DNA of 64,000 nt from Cepaea nemoralis (GCA_014155875.1 JACEFZ010027769.1:124001-188000); one strand, 5' to 3'; shown: positions 11,220 to 21,844, numbered from the stretch's first letter. The notes: generated by a model not told the origin, from the sequence alone. Program-made: numbers and translations.

Positions 11220-11332
11220 GCATCTCACGCAGATGAATGAAAGATGAGTGATTGGAAGGGCCGAATGTAAGACAGGGCTGCTCGCCCAATTTGTGACCCT
11301 AATAAAGTTGATTTGATTTGATTTGATTTGAC
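11220..11332 (+). mobile_element. LINE/SINE 3' end with GATTT pentamer tail (copy 1)
   Basis: The block GATGAATGAAAGATGAGTGA to AATAAAGTTGATTTGATTTG recurs at 18467-18570 with few changes. It carries AATAAA followed by a run of TTGAT/GATTT pentamers, which is how some LINEs and the SINEs that use them end. The body of the element is not identifiable. Confidence 0.7.
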
Positions 11333-11618
11333 TACTCTCACCCAATTGACTGTTCATAGCTGTATGTCCGTCTGTAGGTTTGTTCGTCTGTGTGTTCGAG
11401 TCGGAATCTCCAATAAAGATTCTGGATTCGCCTTTTATAAGGTTGTTCTCTTATAGTCAGTTGGTTGTCTTCTTGTATCCAGAGTCGTCATATGGGAAGG
11501 GTCGTCTGGGAACCGTCCTGGGGACGATCTAGTAAGAGGGAATACAGAAGGTAATCACGAACCCCAATTAAAATATATGGACAACCACCGAGAACCAGGC
11601 CGGTGTTGTCACATTCAC

Positions 11619-11690
11619 AACCCAGAGACCAGGGGAAATTTTATTACTGGAAGACCAGGTGGATTTTTTAAAATAAATCGCGGTCCTCAC
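11619..11690. repeat. Interspersed repeat family B (copy 1)
   Basis: ACCCAGAGACCAGGGGAAAT and the following roughly 50 bases, ending in TTTTTTAAAATAAATC, are shared with 23584-23643. The second copy is fused directly to repeat family A. Confidence 0.6.
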
Positions 11691-11734
11691 CGGGAATTTA
11701 AAAAAATATACACCAAAAAACAAAATCAAAACAA

Positions 11735-11880
11735 GACAACACAAGACAAGACAGGACAAGACAGGACAAGACAGGACAAGACAGGACAAGACAAAACGAA
11801 ACAAACAACAAAAAACAAAAACATTTAGTAACAAAAACATTTAGTAACAAAAACATTTAGTAACAAAAACATTTAGTAAT
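11735..11880. repeat. Two short tandem arrays (10-bp and 16-bp units)
   Basis: About five copies of a GACAAGACAG-like decamer (11743-11795) are followed by almost four copies of the 16-mer ATTTAGTAACAAAAAC (11823-11879). No gene is present. Confidence 0.8.
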
Positions 11881-12094
11881 TTTCCTCCTTATTCAAGAGG
11901 AAGCGGATAGCCTTTGGACCGCCGACATGTACGACCTCCCTACCCATACTTATAACCGTGGCGCGAACCTCAGAGAGATGTGTCCAGTACTGGATGATCT
12001 CCAGCATGTCTGCACGCGGATGTCCCAGAGACACATCCGTATAATAGGCGTCGTCCTTCTATTTGCTTATATCATGACCAGTATTGTAGACTTT

Positions 12095-12360
12095 CGACCT
12101 GTGATTGATTGATTGATTGGTTGATTGATTTAGGAACCGACATCACAGCATTCGGAGCATTCCCACTTCCCGCTTGATGTCAAACCAATCTGATGCCTCG
12201 CCATCTATTCTAACTGCTGCTTGTTGGTCTAGATAGAGCATTTTTATGAGTTGTACTACATGTGATGGAAAGCCCATATTCCTCATGATTTCCCAAAGCT
12301 TCCCAAAAGTTGTACACAGTCAAATGCCTTTAAATCGAGCAAATGATAAACCAATTTTCC
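12095..12360 (-). pseudogene. RTE-like LINE RT fragment next to an ATCA-tailed repeat end
   Basis: On the minus strand the sequence resembles RTE-type RT around and after motif A: traces of FDCV, WEALG, a stretch reading GFPSHVVQLIKMLYLDQQAA in one frame, and EASDWFDIKRE. Frameshifts split it. At 12095-12165 it is joined to a short end (GAATGCTGTGATGTCGGTTC then ATCA repeats), whose relative lies at 58478-58540. Confidence 0.6.
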
Positions 12361-12574
12361 TTTAAGAAACCTCACTTCAAGGCAGAATCATACTTAGTAA
12401 CTTAGTTTGCATTGTAGACACGGAGGGTGGAACTTATAAAGTTATCAATATAAAAATACAGACGGCTAGATGAGCTATTATACCACTAGGGTATGTATGG
12501 AAGGTAACAGACATTAAACTTAGCACACAACTTTGAATATTCAATTATAACGTTAAATCTGGGTCCATTCTGGA

Positions 12575-12920
12575 TACACAAAGTGGAGAGTGGAAAAGAA
12601 GAAGCAACAAAGACATTTATGATCTGTTTAAGTCCCGCTAATCACTGGTATCATGAAAGCTAATAGACTGGGCATATAGAAAGAATGGAAGATAATAGGG
12701 GGGGGGGGGGGGGAGAGGAGGGGGACTCGCTTACACTCAAGAAATAAATGGCCGTAGACCCCGAGGTAGACCAAGAAGACGGTGGAGAGATAATATACAG
12801 ACCTACAAGCACTTGGAATCAACGACTGGCAAGAAGAAGAAGAAGAAGAAGAAGAAGAAGAAGAAGAAGAGAAGAAGAAGAAGAAGAAGAAGAAGAAGAA
12901 GAAGAAGAAGAAGAAGAAGA
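12575..12920 (+). mobile_element. RTE-like LINE 3' end with G-tract and GAA tail
   Basis: From GTGGAGAGTGGAAAAGAAGA the sequence is the plus-strand sister of the minus-strand LINE at 15500-16304 (shared SPLITGIMKAN region, then EINGRRPRGRPRRRW in mixed frames). An uninterrupted run of at least 17 G lies near 12698-12715. About 65 bp of the coding end is missing where the sequence jumps from TGGCAAGA into about 85 bp of GAA repeats, the tail type of this family. Confidence 0.65.
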
Positions 12921-13878
12921 ACGTTCAATCAGTACTGCACAATGGATCAGCCAATCCAGGCGAACCTTCTGGCCTAGAGAGACGACAGTGGAAGATAAAC
13001 TCTATGGACCGCTGAATAAACTAAAAAAGACTGTTAGATTCATACAAGAGACAACATTGCAGTTATAAACATATTTCAGGCGAACGAAAGAAGAAGAGGA
13101 AGATGGCAGAAAATGGGAAGTAGGGGTGTGTCATATTAATGATCTATGTGTGTCGTCGTATTAATGGGAGCGGCTTCTCGGTTATAAACAGAAAGATACA
13201 ATAATGGAAGGACATATACAAAGCTGCATGAGATCACTAACGATAGGGAGCTTATGATGAGCTGGTTGAGGGTCGATATCCTATGGCGGGATAGAGGGCA
13301 AACCCAGAAGATGTCCCTCTTTACACTCTCAGGGGGTAGGTTAAAACACATTAACAACGTTAGGTGTGTCTGCTCAGAAGCCATCCCTCCCTCAGGATAT
13401 TATCACTGCGCCGTAACTGACCACGGGAAAGCCAGCTTCTTTACCCAGCCTTTTACCCATGCCGTCACCCTCACCTCGACGGCTAGAAATGACTCAATAG
13501 ACGTCGTTGCGGCCATGCTGCCCTGAAGCTTAAGGACCTGCCCTACTGAACGCTTTCAGAGAAAGCCAGCACTTTCCTTGGGATAATTCTATTGCGGCTA
13601 GAGTCCCTCCTGCCCTTGCCTCTGCTACCGGGCGCAGTCCCAGCAAAGTTGTATCCAAATTCCAACAATCGGCACTCGGTGGGTGACGCAGTCAATATCC
13701 CGCCGGTCGCCTTTGCTTCTCAAGATATTTCCTAGTACCCATTTTTGGCTGGGTCGATCTGGGGAGTCCTGGCTAACTTTTTGTTTTTTGAGTTTAATTT
13801 GAAACCTATGACCACCGGGCTAGCGTCTAGCCACTACACTACCCGAGATCCCTGGGGAAAACAAACTTTGATAACGTA

Positions 13879-14326
13879 TGATTTAACACTTAAATCACAG
13901 TTTTTTTTAAACACATACGCCAATGCAACTTGTTTATTTGTCAACAAAGACCTTAGCAACCATATATCACCGTGTTCGGGACAATGAGACCTAATTATGT
14001 AAACAATACGTTTTGAAATATTTGTCTCTTATTAATCACATTAATAGGTCACCATCCATGGCCGAATGGATAAGCGTTCTCGTTCTTCAACATCCGATGT
14101 GTTGATTTAACACTTAAATCACAGTTTTTTTTAACACATACGCCAATGCAACTTGTTTATTTGTCAACAAAGACCTTAGCAACCATATATCACCGTGTTC
14201 GGGACAATGAAACCTAATTATGTAAACAATACGTTTTGAAATATTTGTCTCTTAATCACATTAATAGGTCACCATCCATGGCCGAATGGATAAGCGTTCT
14301 CGTTCTTCAACATCCGATGTGTTGAT
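13879..14326. repeat. Tandem direct duplication, unit about 226 bp
   Basis: The segment starting TGATTTAACACTTAAATCAC at 13879 is repeated from 14105 with only a few small differences. Both copies include CAACTTGTTTATTTGTCAAC and end GATGTGTTGAT. The unit contains the tRNA-like head of the SINE described next, so the SINE head is present twice. Confidence 0.9.
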
Positions 14327-14460
14327 ACCGAAACAGCACCTTCAACTACTACATGGGTCAGTTGGGTTAAAATGCTGACTTCTCGTCCTTGACTTGGGGA
14401 CGTAAATTACAAGTACCACTGAAGTCGGAGTGGGTTCGCCTGAAGACTGATAATGAATGG
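14049..14460 (+). mobile_element. tRNA-derived SINE family (plus-strand copy, duplicated head)
   Basis: The head has an A-box-like ATGGCCGAATGGATAAGCG. The body (TGCTGACTTCTCGTCCTTGA and GGGGACGTAAATTACAAGTA) is matched in reverse orientation at 63776-63925. There the B box region GGTTCAACCCC is better preserved. The two copies support an interspersed SINE. Two heads exist here because of the 226-bp duplication. Confidence 0.6.
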
Positions 14461-14577
14461 TAATAGGGAAAGCTAATTCACACGCAAAGATCCCGTGCAC
14501 TAGAAGAAGTTACCCATTAATATAAATAGAACCAAATAATGTTATAACAGAATAATTTTTTAATATATATTTTTAAG

Positions 14578-14691
14578 ATAGCCGCTACACGCTGCGGGAT
14601 TTGCTGAGGAGGGAATCCGAGCACTTATGGACTGAATGGTTCGATGTGCAACGAGGATGATCTGTTGACTAACTAACTAGCATCTTTCCCA
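14578..14691 (+). mobile_element. RNase H LINE, last 114 bp (copy 2, heavily 5'-truncated)
   Basis: AGCCGCTACACGCTGCGGGA to TGTTGACTAACTAACTA is almost identical to the end of the LINE at 4573-4664, including the GAGGATGATCTGT terminus and ACTA tail. Severe 5' truncation is usual for LINE insertion. Confidence 0.85.
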
Positions 14692-14692
14692 T

Positions 14693-15128
14693 TGCAACAT
14701 ACGCCTGTGAGATCTGGACACTTACTAAATAACTAAATAAGCTGAACAGCGCACAAATGCTTCTGAATATAAATGTTAAAGACGAGTTCTAAGAATATTT
14801 TGGGTAAAGAAAAAACAAATGCATCTCATCCATACTTCAAGAGCTGAATATTGAAGAAGGTTGGCTATTAAAGAAGATAAACCAAAGAAAATTGAAGTAT
14901 TTTGGTCACTTGAAACGTCATGAAAGTTTGGAGAGATCAATAATGGAGGGGTATATGCCTGGGAAGAGACAAAGAGAATATGGGTGCAGGATTTAGCAGA
15001 TGATCTCCAGATGGGTGTATCGGACGCGGGACATGTTGTCTTGCTTATGATCGAGAAGTTTTCCTGAAGGTTGTTATGAGAGCGAGGTTCTGTAAATAAC
15101 ATGCTACTGCTACTACATGAATGAATAA
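14693..15128 (+). pseudogene. RTE-like LINE C-terminal fragment
   Basis: In shifting frames the plus strand reads AYACEIWTL, RILRIFWVKKK, YFGHLKRHESLERSI and EGYMPGKR, ending in CATGAATGAATAA. It is the same family as the split copy at 5816-6025 and 7715-8456. It lies directly after the truncated RNase H LINE tail. Confidence 0.75.
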
Positions 15129-15240
15129 TTATATATATATATTGTGTGTGTGTGTGTGTTGTTGTGTGTGTGTGCGCGCGCGCGTATGTGTGTGTGGTGT
15201 GTGCGTGTGTTGTTTGCTGTTGTTGTTGTTGTTGTTGCTT
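15129..15240. repeat. Compound microsatellite (TA, GT, GC, GTT)
   Basis: An AT run is followed by GT repeats, a short GCGCGCGCGC alternating stretch and TTG repeats. Alternating purine-pyrimidine tracts of this kind can adopt Z-DNA, but that is inference. Confidence 0.9.
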
Positions 15241-15499
15241 TATTAAGGAAAAAGAAAAATAACCCAAAAGTGCCTTGGAAACCATACGTATTTTATTTGG
15301 AGATTAACGAGTGGAATATAAAGGTCACATTGCTGTTGCAATTTTAAATCAATTTAATGTTTAAAATCATTAATCCCTGATATATTAACTAATAATTGAG
15401 CCAACTATACTAAACCAAAAATATGTTTTTGTGGGCTGATAAACCGAACGTAAAGATCACATTATCACTGTGATCTTAATAAATGTATAGATCCGCATG

Positions 15500-16304
15500 T
15501 CACCAAACCTGTTCTTCTTCTTCTTCTTCAGCATTCCGAGCCATTGAGGTTCTTTGCTGCAAATACAATCTGTCTCCATTCGTCTCTCTGGTGGACCTTC
15601 TCTTGCCAGTCGTTGATTCCAAGTGCTTGTAGTCTGTATGTATATTATCTCTCCACCGCCTTCTTGGTCTACCTCGGGTCTACGGTCATTTATTTCCTGA
15701 GTGTAAGCGAGTTTTGTTTCCCTATTATCTTCCATTCTTCTATATGCCCCAGCCATTGTAGTCTATTAGCCTTCATGATACCAGTGATTAGCGGGGACTT
15801 AAACAAATCATAAATGTCTTTGTTACTTCTTCTTTTCCACTCTCCACTTTGTGTATCCCTAATGGGTCCAAAGATGCGTCTTAAAATTTTGTTCTCAAAG
15901 GTTTGTAACAAGGCTTCGTCTCCTTTCGTTGTACTCCAGGTTTCAGAGCCATACAGCACAACTGGTCTGATCAGTGTTTTGTATATTGTGATTTTGGTGT
16001 TACGAGATAGCGCCTTTGATTTTAGTAGATGTTGTAGTGCATAGTATATCTTATTTCCAGAGTTGATTCTAGTTTGTATTTCTTCCCTTATGATGTTGGA
16101 GCAGTTGAAGATTGTACCCAGGTATTTGTATGTTTCCGTTCTTTTAATGGTCATATTATCTATTTGTATGTGGCCAGAGTTTTTAGCCATTCCGTCTCTT
16201 GAAATTACCATATATTCTGTCTTATCTTGGTTGATAACCAAGGTTGATAAACCTGTTCTTGTACCGATTAAATAACCTGCTAAAGTCAGAGGGACATTTA
16301 TCAC
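15500..16304 (-). pseudogene. RTE-like LINE, RT thumb and C-terminus with GAA tail
   Basis: The minus-strand frame from 16304 contains NQDKTEYMVIS, YKYLGTIFNCS, IYYALQHLLKSK, TKITIYKTLIRPVVLYGSE, ILRRIFGPI and ANRLQWLGHIE. This is the segment that follows the RT palm in RTE-like LINEs. After about 15690 the frame shifts, and the end reads TYTQEIN and then RPE in one frame and WQE and QIVFAAK in another, finishing in GAA repeats at 15510-15527. The RT palm and endonuclease are missing. Confidence 0.8.
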
Positions 16305-17177
16305 TTTGTCTCTCCATTGCTATTTTTTCATCATGTTTGCCAGTTGATGATCACAATGAATGACTAGGATCAGGCGGTCTGAAAAAATCCTCTTCGATCA
16401 CATTCACATCAATTGTTTGAATCAATGAGGCAACTTCTTGCTTCTACTTCTGTGAGTGACAATCGATACGTGTGACTGTTGTCTTTAATCATTTGTGAGA
16501 ATCTGTGTGTGGGAGTAATGACTGTGTGTCAAGCTGGTCATTATGACAACAGCAGTTTAACCTCTTGTGTTTCGACTATCTAACTGGCACAGGAAAGTGG
16601 CATATGAATATTAAAAATAAACATGGGAAATAATCCACACACACAACGAATAGAACAACTTTACAGGGGAGACAAGTCAAAAACTACTTATTTTTAGAAT
16701 ATATGTAGAATTTTAATTACAGTTTAAAATTTTCTGCAAATTGTTTACGGATTTTAAACGTATTATAAATAATAAATGTAATACTATAAATAATATCTTA
16801 ATAATTGCAGAGATGTTTAAAATATTTTATTATTATTTCATATAATACTATTTTATAACTACATAATGCCTTCCTTTGACTGTATAAGTCCATGGAATTA
16901 TTGTCCCACACAAGTTAAGAATCGACGCACTTGGGTTATCCCATATGGAAATATTATTTGCGGGCACTTTAAAGTGTCATTTATTTAAAACAAGAGTCAG
17001 TACTCATCTCATCTCATCATGTTCCTCTAGTACCTTGTGGGGTCGAGGTGAAATATAAACTTCGTGAGAATGCCCGAGTCAGTACTATTAGTAATAATCC
17101 ATGCTTTACTATATGGATTTAACACTGTCAGCATACTACTCCACAGGACTCCACAAACAGCAAGGCTCACAATCTTC
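16305..17177. other. No gene recognised
   Basis: The 5' part may continue older transposon sequence. 16620-16880 is very AT-rich. No protein motif or second copy was recognised. Confidence 0.35.
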
Positions 17178-17190
17178 CCTCAACAAGACG
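17178..17190. repeat. Target site duplication, left copy (13 bp)
   Basis: CCTCAACAAGACG is repeated at 17854-17866, bordering the second Penelope-like insertion. Confidence 0.7.
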
Positions 17191-17853
17191 TTGAATCAAA
17201 GTCTGTTGCTATCCTTTACAGAACGTCATCGTCAACCCCAGCATTTGTGTGTGTGGCTGTTTGTTATTTCTTGGCAAGTTTACGTTCAGGGTTTATTATC
17301 ATTGCTTTCTGTCGTGAGCCGGGTACCAGGCGTTCGAAACTCAGCCGCGACCGATTTGTGCAGCAGACCGTGTCGCGTTGTGTTATAACGTGCTGGTATG
17401 GGAGCCGGTCGTTCAGAAAGCAATGGCAAATTACTGAACGTAACACTTGTCTAGTGCATTAACAGTATTATACTATTAACAGCAGCTGAAAAATGCTGGC
17501 GTTGACTGCAACGTGCCGTAAGGGATCCGCAAGAATTTCTTTTTCGGAATGACTGACTCATTTTGTGAGTTGTCACCAACGCAAGGCGGTCTGCATCCAA
17601 GTCACCCGCAGCTGTGTTTCGAACGCGGTATGCGGAATTACGAACTGTTCCCGCAAACCCTTCACCACAGAACTGGCTATTCATTCATTCATCATGTGTC
17701 GTGCCATTAAGCGAGGGTGTGCAGTTGTGTCGGTTTATGTCTGTTTATCTGTGCTGAGGAAGGCTTTAGCCTCAACGTCCATTTTGTTTCTTGTAGTCGT
17801 GTTCTAGTTAAAGCTCACAATCTACTTCTTGTCTTTTGGTGAATCATTTATTG
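17191..17853 (+). mobile_element. Penelope-like element 3' end (copy 2, 663 bp, truncated)
   Basis: Several blocks align in order with the 3' UTR of the Penelope-like copy at 7120-7714: CAGAACGTCATCGTCAACCC, CCGCAGCTGTGTTTCGAACG, GAGGAAGGCTTTAGCCTCAA, AAAGCTCACAATCTACTTCT and the terminal TTTTGGTGAATCATTTA. A 13-bp direct repeat borders it. It begins just downstream of where the ORF of copy 1 stops, so no coding part is retained. Confidence 0.72.
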
Positions 17854-17866
17854 CCTCAACAAGACG
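17854..17866. repeat. Target site duplication, right copy (13 bp)
   Basis: This is identical to 17178-17190. Confidence 0.7.
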
Positions 17867-17989
17867 GAATGGCGACTCCGAACAAGCTCCGTTGGAAACT
17901 GGACGTCACAACAACGCCTGAATCCCCACACAAACAAAGTGAAATCGTTCGCTGAAAATCTGGTGTTTTTGGTTAACAATAAGTACAAG

Positions 17990-18110
17990 AAAACTACATA
18001 AATATATGTACTGTCGTCTGCTGGAATAATTTTCTCCACTTCAAATAGAATTGTGTTATCACGGGAAGAAATATTGTTTTCTTTTCAAATCTGTTTTACA
18101 AACACTCTAT
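17990..18110 (+). mobile_element. Mariner-like relic (N-terminal piece)
   Basis: TCTGCTGGAATAATTTTCTC and the next roughly 70 bases resemble 62660-62740 inside the deleted mariner at 62538-63020. One frame reads like the start of a transposase (TGRNIVF, versus KERMFCL in the other copy). No inverted ends were found here. Confidence 0.35.
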
Positions 18111-18144
18111 TATGGAATCATTGAGTTTAGAAACTACTGCATTT

Positions 18145-18380
18145 TTGTGTGGGTGGGGGATGGGTGTGTGGGTTAGGATGTTTATGTGGGTGGGCATGAG
18201 ATGTGTGGGTTGGTGGGGGATGTTTGTGTGGGTGGCGAGTGTGTTTGGGTTGGGGGAACAGGTGAGGGCAGTGTGTGTGGGTGCGGGAGGGGGATTTGTC
18301 GGTTGGTGGGGTATGTATGTGTCCCTGGGTGTGTGTGTGTGTAGGTGGGGGTGGGGGGGGGGTGGGTGGGGTGGGAGATG
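18145..18380. repeat. G-rich GTGGG tract with quadruplex potential
   Basis: The plus strand carries many runs of three or more G within about 235 bp, ending in a stretch with a run of ten G and several GGGTGGG words. It has no coding support. Confidence 0.8.
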
Positions 18381-18466
18381 GGCCTCATAACATGGTAATT
18401 TGCCTTGTTTATGTTTACAACATTCATAATTTATTTTTCTTCCTATGTGAATGTATAATGCTCTTG

Positions 18467-18575
18467 ATGAATGAAAGATGAGTGATTGGAAGGGCCAAAT
18501 GTAAGACGGGCCTGCGTGCCCAATTTGTGACCCTTTTAAAATAAAGTTGATTTGATTTGATTTGTATTTTGTGAT
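18467..18575 (+). mobile_element. LINE/SINE 3' end with GATTT pentamer tail (copy 2)
   Basis: GATGAATGAAAGATGAGTGA followed by TTGGAAGGGCCAAATGTAAG and AATAAAGTTGATTTGATTTG matches 11230-11332. It has AATAAA and two to three pentamers of tail. Confidence 0.72.
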
Positions 18576-18619
18576 ATGGAATGATTACATTTTGTTTTTA
18601 ATTATAGCATTCTTTTGAC

Positions 18620-18905
18620 ATGTTATATTGAATCTGCTCTGTTGTATGACAACGAATCTTGGAATTTAAATGAATAAACTAGGAAATGCTTGGAGGAAAT
18701 AGAAATATGGTTATTGAGATGAATGAAACTGGCAAGATCGAAGGGAAAAGACCAAGGGGAAGACCGAGAAGTAAATACCTGGATGGCTTGGCCATGTGGC
18801 ATGGTCGAGACAGGAACGCTGATCCACGACTCTGGTGATCGAGTGAAATGGCGAGTCATGACCGCCCACACTTTCCGGCATGGCACATGGCTGATTGATT
18901 GAAAT
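18620..18905 (+). pseudogene. RTE-like LINE C-terminal fragment ending in HGT
   Basis: Plus-strand traces read GKRPRGRPRSKYLDGLAMWH and then, in another frame, WRVMTAHTFRHGT, ending just before a GATT tail. It matches the end of the minus-strand copy at 58024-58200, which ends MTAHTYRHGT. Confidence 0.6.
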
Positions 18906-18934
18906 GAATGTTACCTTGGATGAGTGCTTGAATA

Positions 18935-19600
18935 GTTTAGTTAGTTTAGTTAGTTTTGTTAGTTAGGTAGTTAGTTAGTTAGTTAGTTAAGTTAAGCTAA
19001 GTTTAGTTTAGTTAGTTGTAGCTAGATAGTTAGTTAACTAGTTAGTTACTTAGTTCCTTAGTTAGGTAGTTAGTTAGTCGACAGATCATCCTCATTGCAC
19101 ATCGATCAATTCAGTCCATAAGTGCTCGGATCTCCTCCTCAGCAAATCCCGCAGCGTGTAGCGGTTAACGACACCAGTTCTGTGTTGGTTTATCAATCTT
19201 CTTTGGCTTCCTGCATAGTGTTCTTCTTTGGCCACCCCTTTTTTAATTTGCTGTTCTCGCAGTCTGACCATGGTTGTAGATTCACAGTCATCACTTGGTT
19301 CTCGCAAAAGTCTTACTTCTTGTAGAGCATTGAGAATGTCGGCCCGGCCATGGCATGTCCACCCACCACAGTAGCCTCACCTGCGAGCTTGTCAGCCCGC
19401 TCATTTCCTTGTACTCCCGCATGCCCTGGCACGAAGATGAAACTAATCTTTGCCAGCCGAGACCACAACCACTCTCTTCGGATTCCCCCCCCCCCCATCT
19501 CTATCTTCTTGAGAATGTTCATTGAGTCGCTAAGGAAACATGCCCTAGTGAATGTCTGTGTCTCGAGCCATGTTATTGCTTTACTTACTGCCATGACTTC
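18935..19600 (-). mobile_element. RNase H LINE 3' end (copy 3) with long ACTA tail
   Basis: Minus-strand RNase H motifs read MAVSKAITWL, FLSDSMNILKKIE, RLAKISFIFVPGHAGVQGNE and then ADKLAGEATV, and the copy ends GAGGATGATCTGTCGACTAA. A degenerate ACTA/AACT tail of about 145 bp extends to 18935. The copy is 5'-truncated at about 19600, inside the RNase H region. A run of at least eight C at 19488-19495 lies in the frame and probably disrupts it. Confidence 0.85.
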
Positions 19601-19821
19601 GAATTGCTCCACATTCGAACAGCATCCCAGAAAACCGTCTAAGCATCCGGCGACCTTGAATTTTCCAAACTGGCTTGGGTTATGTGACAATGAACATGAT
19701 AGCATCAGTGACTATGCCTGTTATATTTTTCAGCCCAGATACGATTTATGAGATGCAATGAAATATTCAAGGCAATAAATTGTGCAGTTATTTATTGTAA
19801 ACATAGTGTAGGTGTGTGTCC

Positions 19822-19985
19822 ATAACTTATGTACCTTGTCCATTCCCCATGTACTTTGACCATTCCCCACACACATGCCCATTCCCAATGTACCTTGTCC
19901 ATTCCCCATTACTTTGCCAATTTCCATGTCCATTCCCTGTGTACCTTGCCCATTCCCCATGTACCTTGTTCATTCCAAATGGGGG
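19822..19985. repeat. Short tandem array, unit about 20 bp (CCATTCCCCATGTACCTTG)
   Basis: About seven imperfect copies of CCATTCCCCATGTACCTTG-like units. No coding or transposon motif. Confidence 0.8.
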
Positions 19986-20097
19986 GAAATAAATATAACA
20001 ACCTAATTACAAATATCTCAATTTCAACTTCTTCTTCTTGGCCAGCAGCACAGACAACAACAACAACAACATACAGAAAAGCAGAATGTACCAGCAG

Positions 20098-20525
20098 CAC
20101 AGACAACAACATACAGGTAAGCAGACTGTACCACATCACAGACAACAACAACATACAGGTAAGCAGACTGTACCACATCACAGACAACAACAACATACAG
20201 GTAAGCAGACTGTACCACATCACAGACAACAACAACATACAGGTAAGCAGACTGTACCACATCACAGACAACAACAACATACAGGTAAGCAGACTGTACC
20301 ACATCACAGACAACAACAACATACAGGTAAGCAGACTGTACCACATCACAGACAACAACAACATACAGGTAAGCAGACCGTACCACATCACAGACAACAA
20401 CAACATACAGATAAGCAGACTGTACCACATCACAGACAACAACAACATACAGGTAAGCAGACTGTACCACATCACAGACAACAACAACATACAGGTAAGC
20501 AGACTTTACCACATCACAGACAAGA
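20098..20525. repeat. Minisatellite, 42-bp unit, about ten copies, with CAGGTAAG in each unit
   Basis: The unit runs CACAGACAACAACAACATAC then AGGTAAGCAGACTGTACCACAT. Copies are near-identical. One unit has AGATAAG and the last has CTTTACC. The unit length is divisible by three, so open frames run through the array on both strands without being genes. Each plus-strand unit carries a strong 5' splice-site match (ACAG|GTAAGC). Confidence 0.95.
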
Positions 20526-20867
20526 GACTTGGGACAGAGAGTTGTGGTCTGAATGTTGTTTCACCAGGATTTAATCAAATGTATAAACATAATGACAATC
20601 ATTTCATGTAATACTCAGTACAATGAATAATAACACAATGGATAATATCATGGTTGTAAGCTATTACACACACATTCTCTAGAATGATCACACACAGAAA
20701 TGTATGCATGCACACACACACACACACACACACATATTATGAGGACACTGCAAAGGTTTTTCGTTCCATTACATTTCCTGTTGTACCCTAGGATGTGGTG
20801 GCACATCGTGACCCCTGTTGTACCTTGATATGTAGTGATCCATTGTGACTCCTGTTGTTGAGTTGCA

Positions 20868-20998
20868 ACTGAGCTTTCTACATTAAGTGTAAAATGTGAT
20901 CAAACATGAGTAGAACGTCCTATCAACTGAGCTTCCTACATTAAGTGTAAAATGAGATCAGACATGAGTAGAATGATCTAACACATGGGCATGCAGGC
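20868..20998. repeat. Two-copy direct repeat of about 62 bp
   Basis: CAACTGAGCTTTCTACATTA with AAGTGTAAAATGTGATCAAA occurs at about 20872 and again at about 20932 with a few changes. The GATCAAACATGAGTAGAA part resembles the unit of the next array and may be its ancestor. Confidence 0.75.
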
Positions 20999-21059
20999 CT
21001 GTCTGTCCTTCCGATCTCCCCTTTCATACATTATTTCATTGGTGCAATGAAGCAAGCCT

Positions 21060-21655
21060 GCTAGACAAGTGATCAAACGCAAGTATAAATATGAAACAAG
21101 CCCACCAGACAAGTAGTTAAACATAACTAGAACAATGAAGCCAGCCCACCAGACAAGTGATCAAACATAACTAGAACAATGAAGCCAGCCCACCAGACAA
21201 GTAGTTAAACATAACTAGAACAATGAAGCCAGCCCACCAGACAAGTGATCAAACATAACTAGAACAATGAAGCCAGCCCACCAGACAAGTAGTTAAACAT
21301 AACTAGAACAATGAAGCCAGCCCACCAGACAAGTGATCAAACAAAACTAGAACAATGAAGCCAGCCCACCAGACAAGTGATCAAACATAACTAGAACAAT
21401 GAAGCCAGCCCACCAGACAAGTGATCAAACATAACTAGAACAATGAAGCCAGCCCACCAGACAAGTGATCAAACATAACTAGAACAATGAAGCCAGCCCA
21501 CCAGACAAGTGATCAAACATAACTAGAACAATGAAGCCAGCCCACCAGACAAGTGATCAAACATAACTAGAACAATGAAGCCAGCCCACCAGACAAGTGA
21601 TCAAACATAACTAGAACAATGAAGCCAGCCCACCAGACAAGTGATCAAATAAGGA
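21060..21655. repeat. Minisatellite, 44-bp unit, about 13 copies, with an alternating dimer block
   Basis: The unit is TGATCAAACATAACTAGAAC plus AATGAAGCCAGCCCACCAGACAAG. At the left end units with TAGTTAAAC alternate with units with TGATCAAAC, giving an 88-bp dimer. From about 21320 on, all units are of the TGATCAAAC type. Confidence 0.93.
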
Positions 21656-21844
21656 CAAACTCACAAACTAATTACATTTCTTCATATTGTTGATGTGATA
21701 TCTTTGCTAGTGAAGTATGACCGAACATGTGAAGTTTGTATCATTCTATCTAATGTAGGAGCATCTAAAACACATGGACTAACTCATCAGATGTGACACT
21801 ACACAGACTACTACATCATGGCAGGTGCACTCATTTTGCTGACA

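Noticed and set aside
12748..13068. Open frame with Arg and Glu runs near 12.8 kb
   Set aside because: It translates a GAA microsatellite, which is the tail of an RTE-like LINE copy.
18112..18427. Gly/Val/Trp and Pro/Thr-rich frames near 18.2 kb
   Set aside because: Low-complexity translation of a G-rich tract.
20024..20611. Repeat proteins such as DNNNIQVSRLYHIT
   Set aside because: Artefact of the 42-bp array, open in several frames and on both strands.
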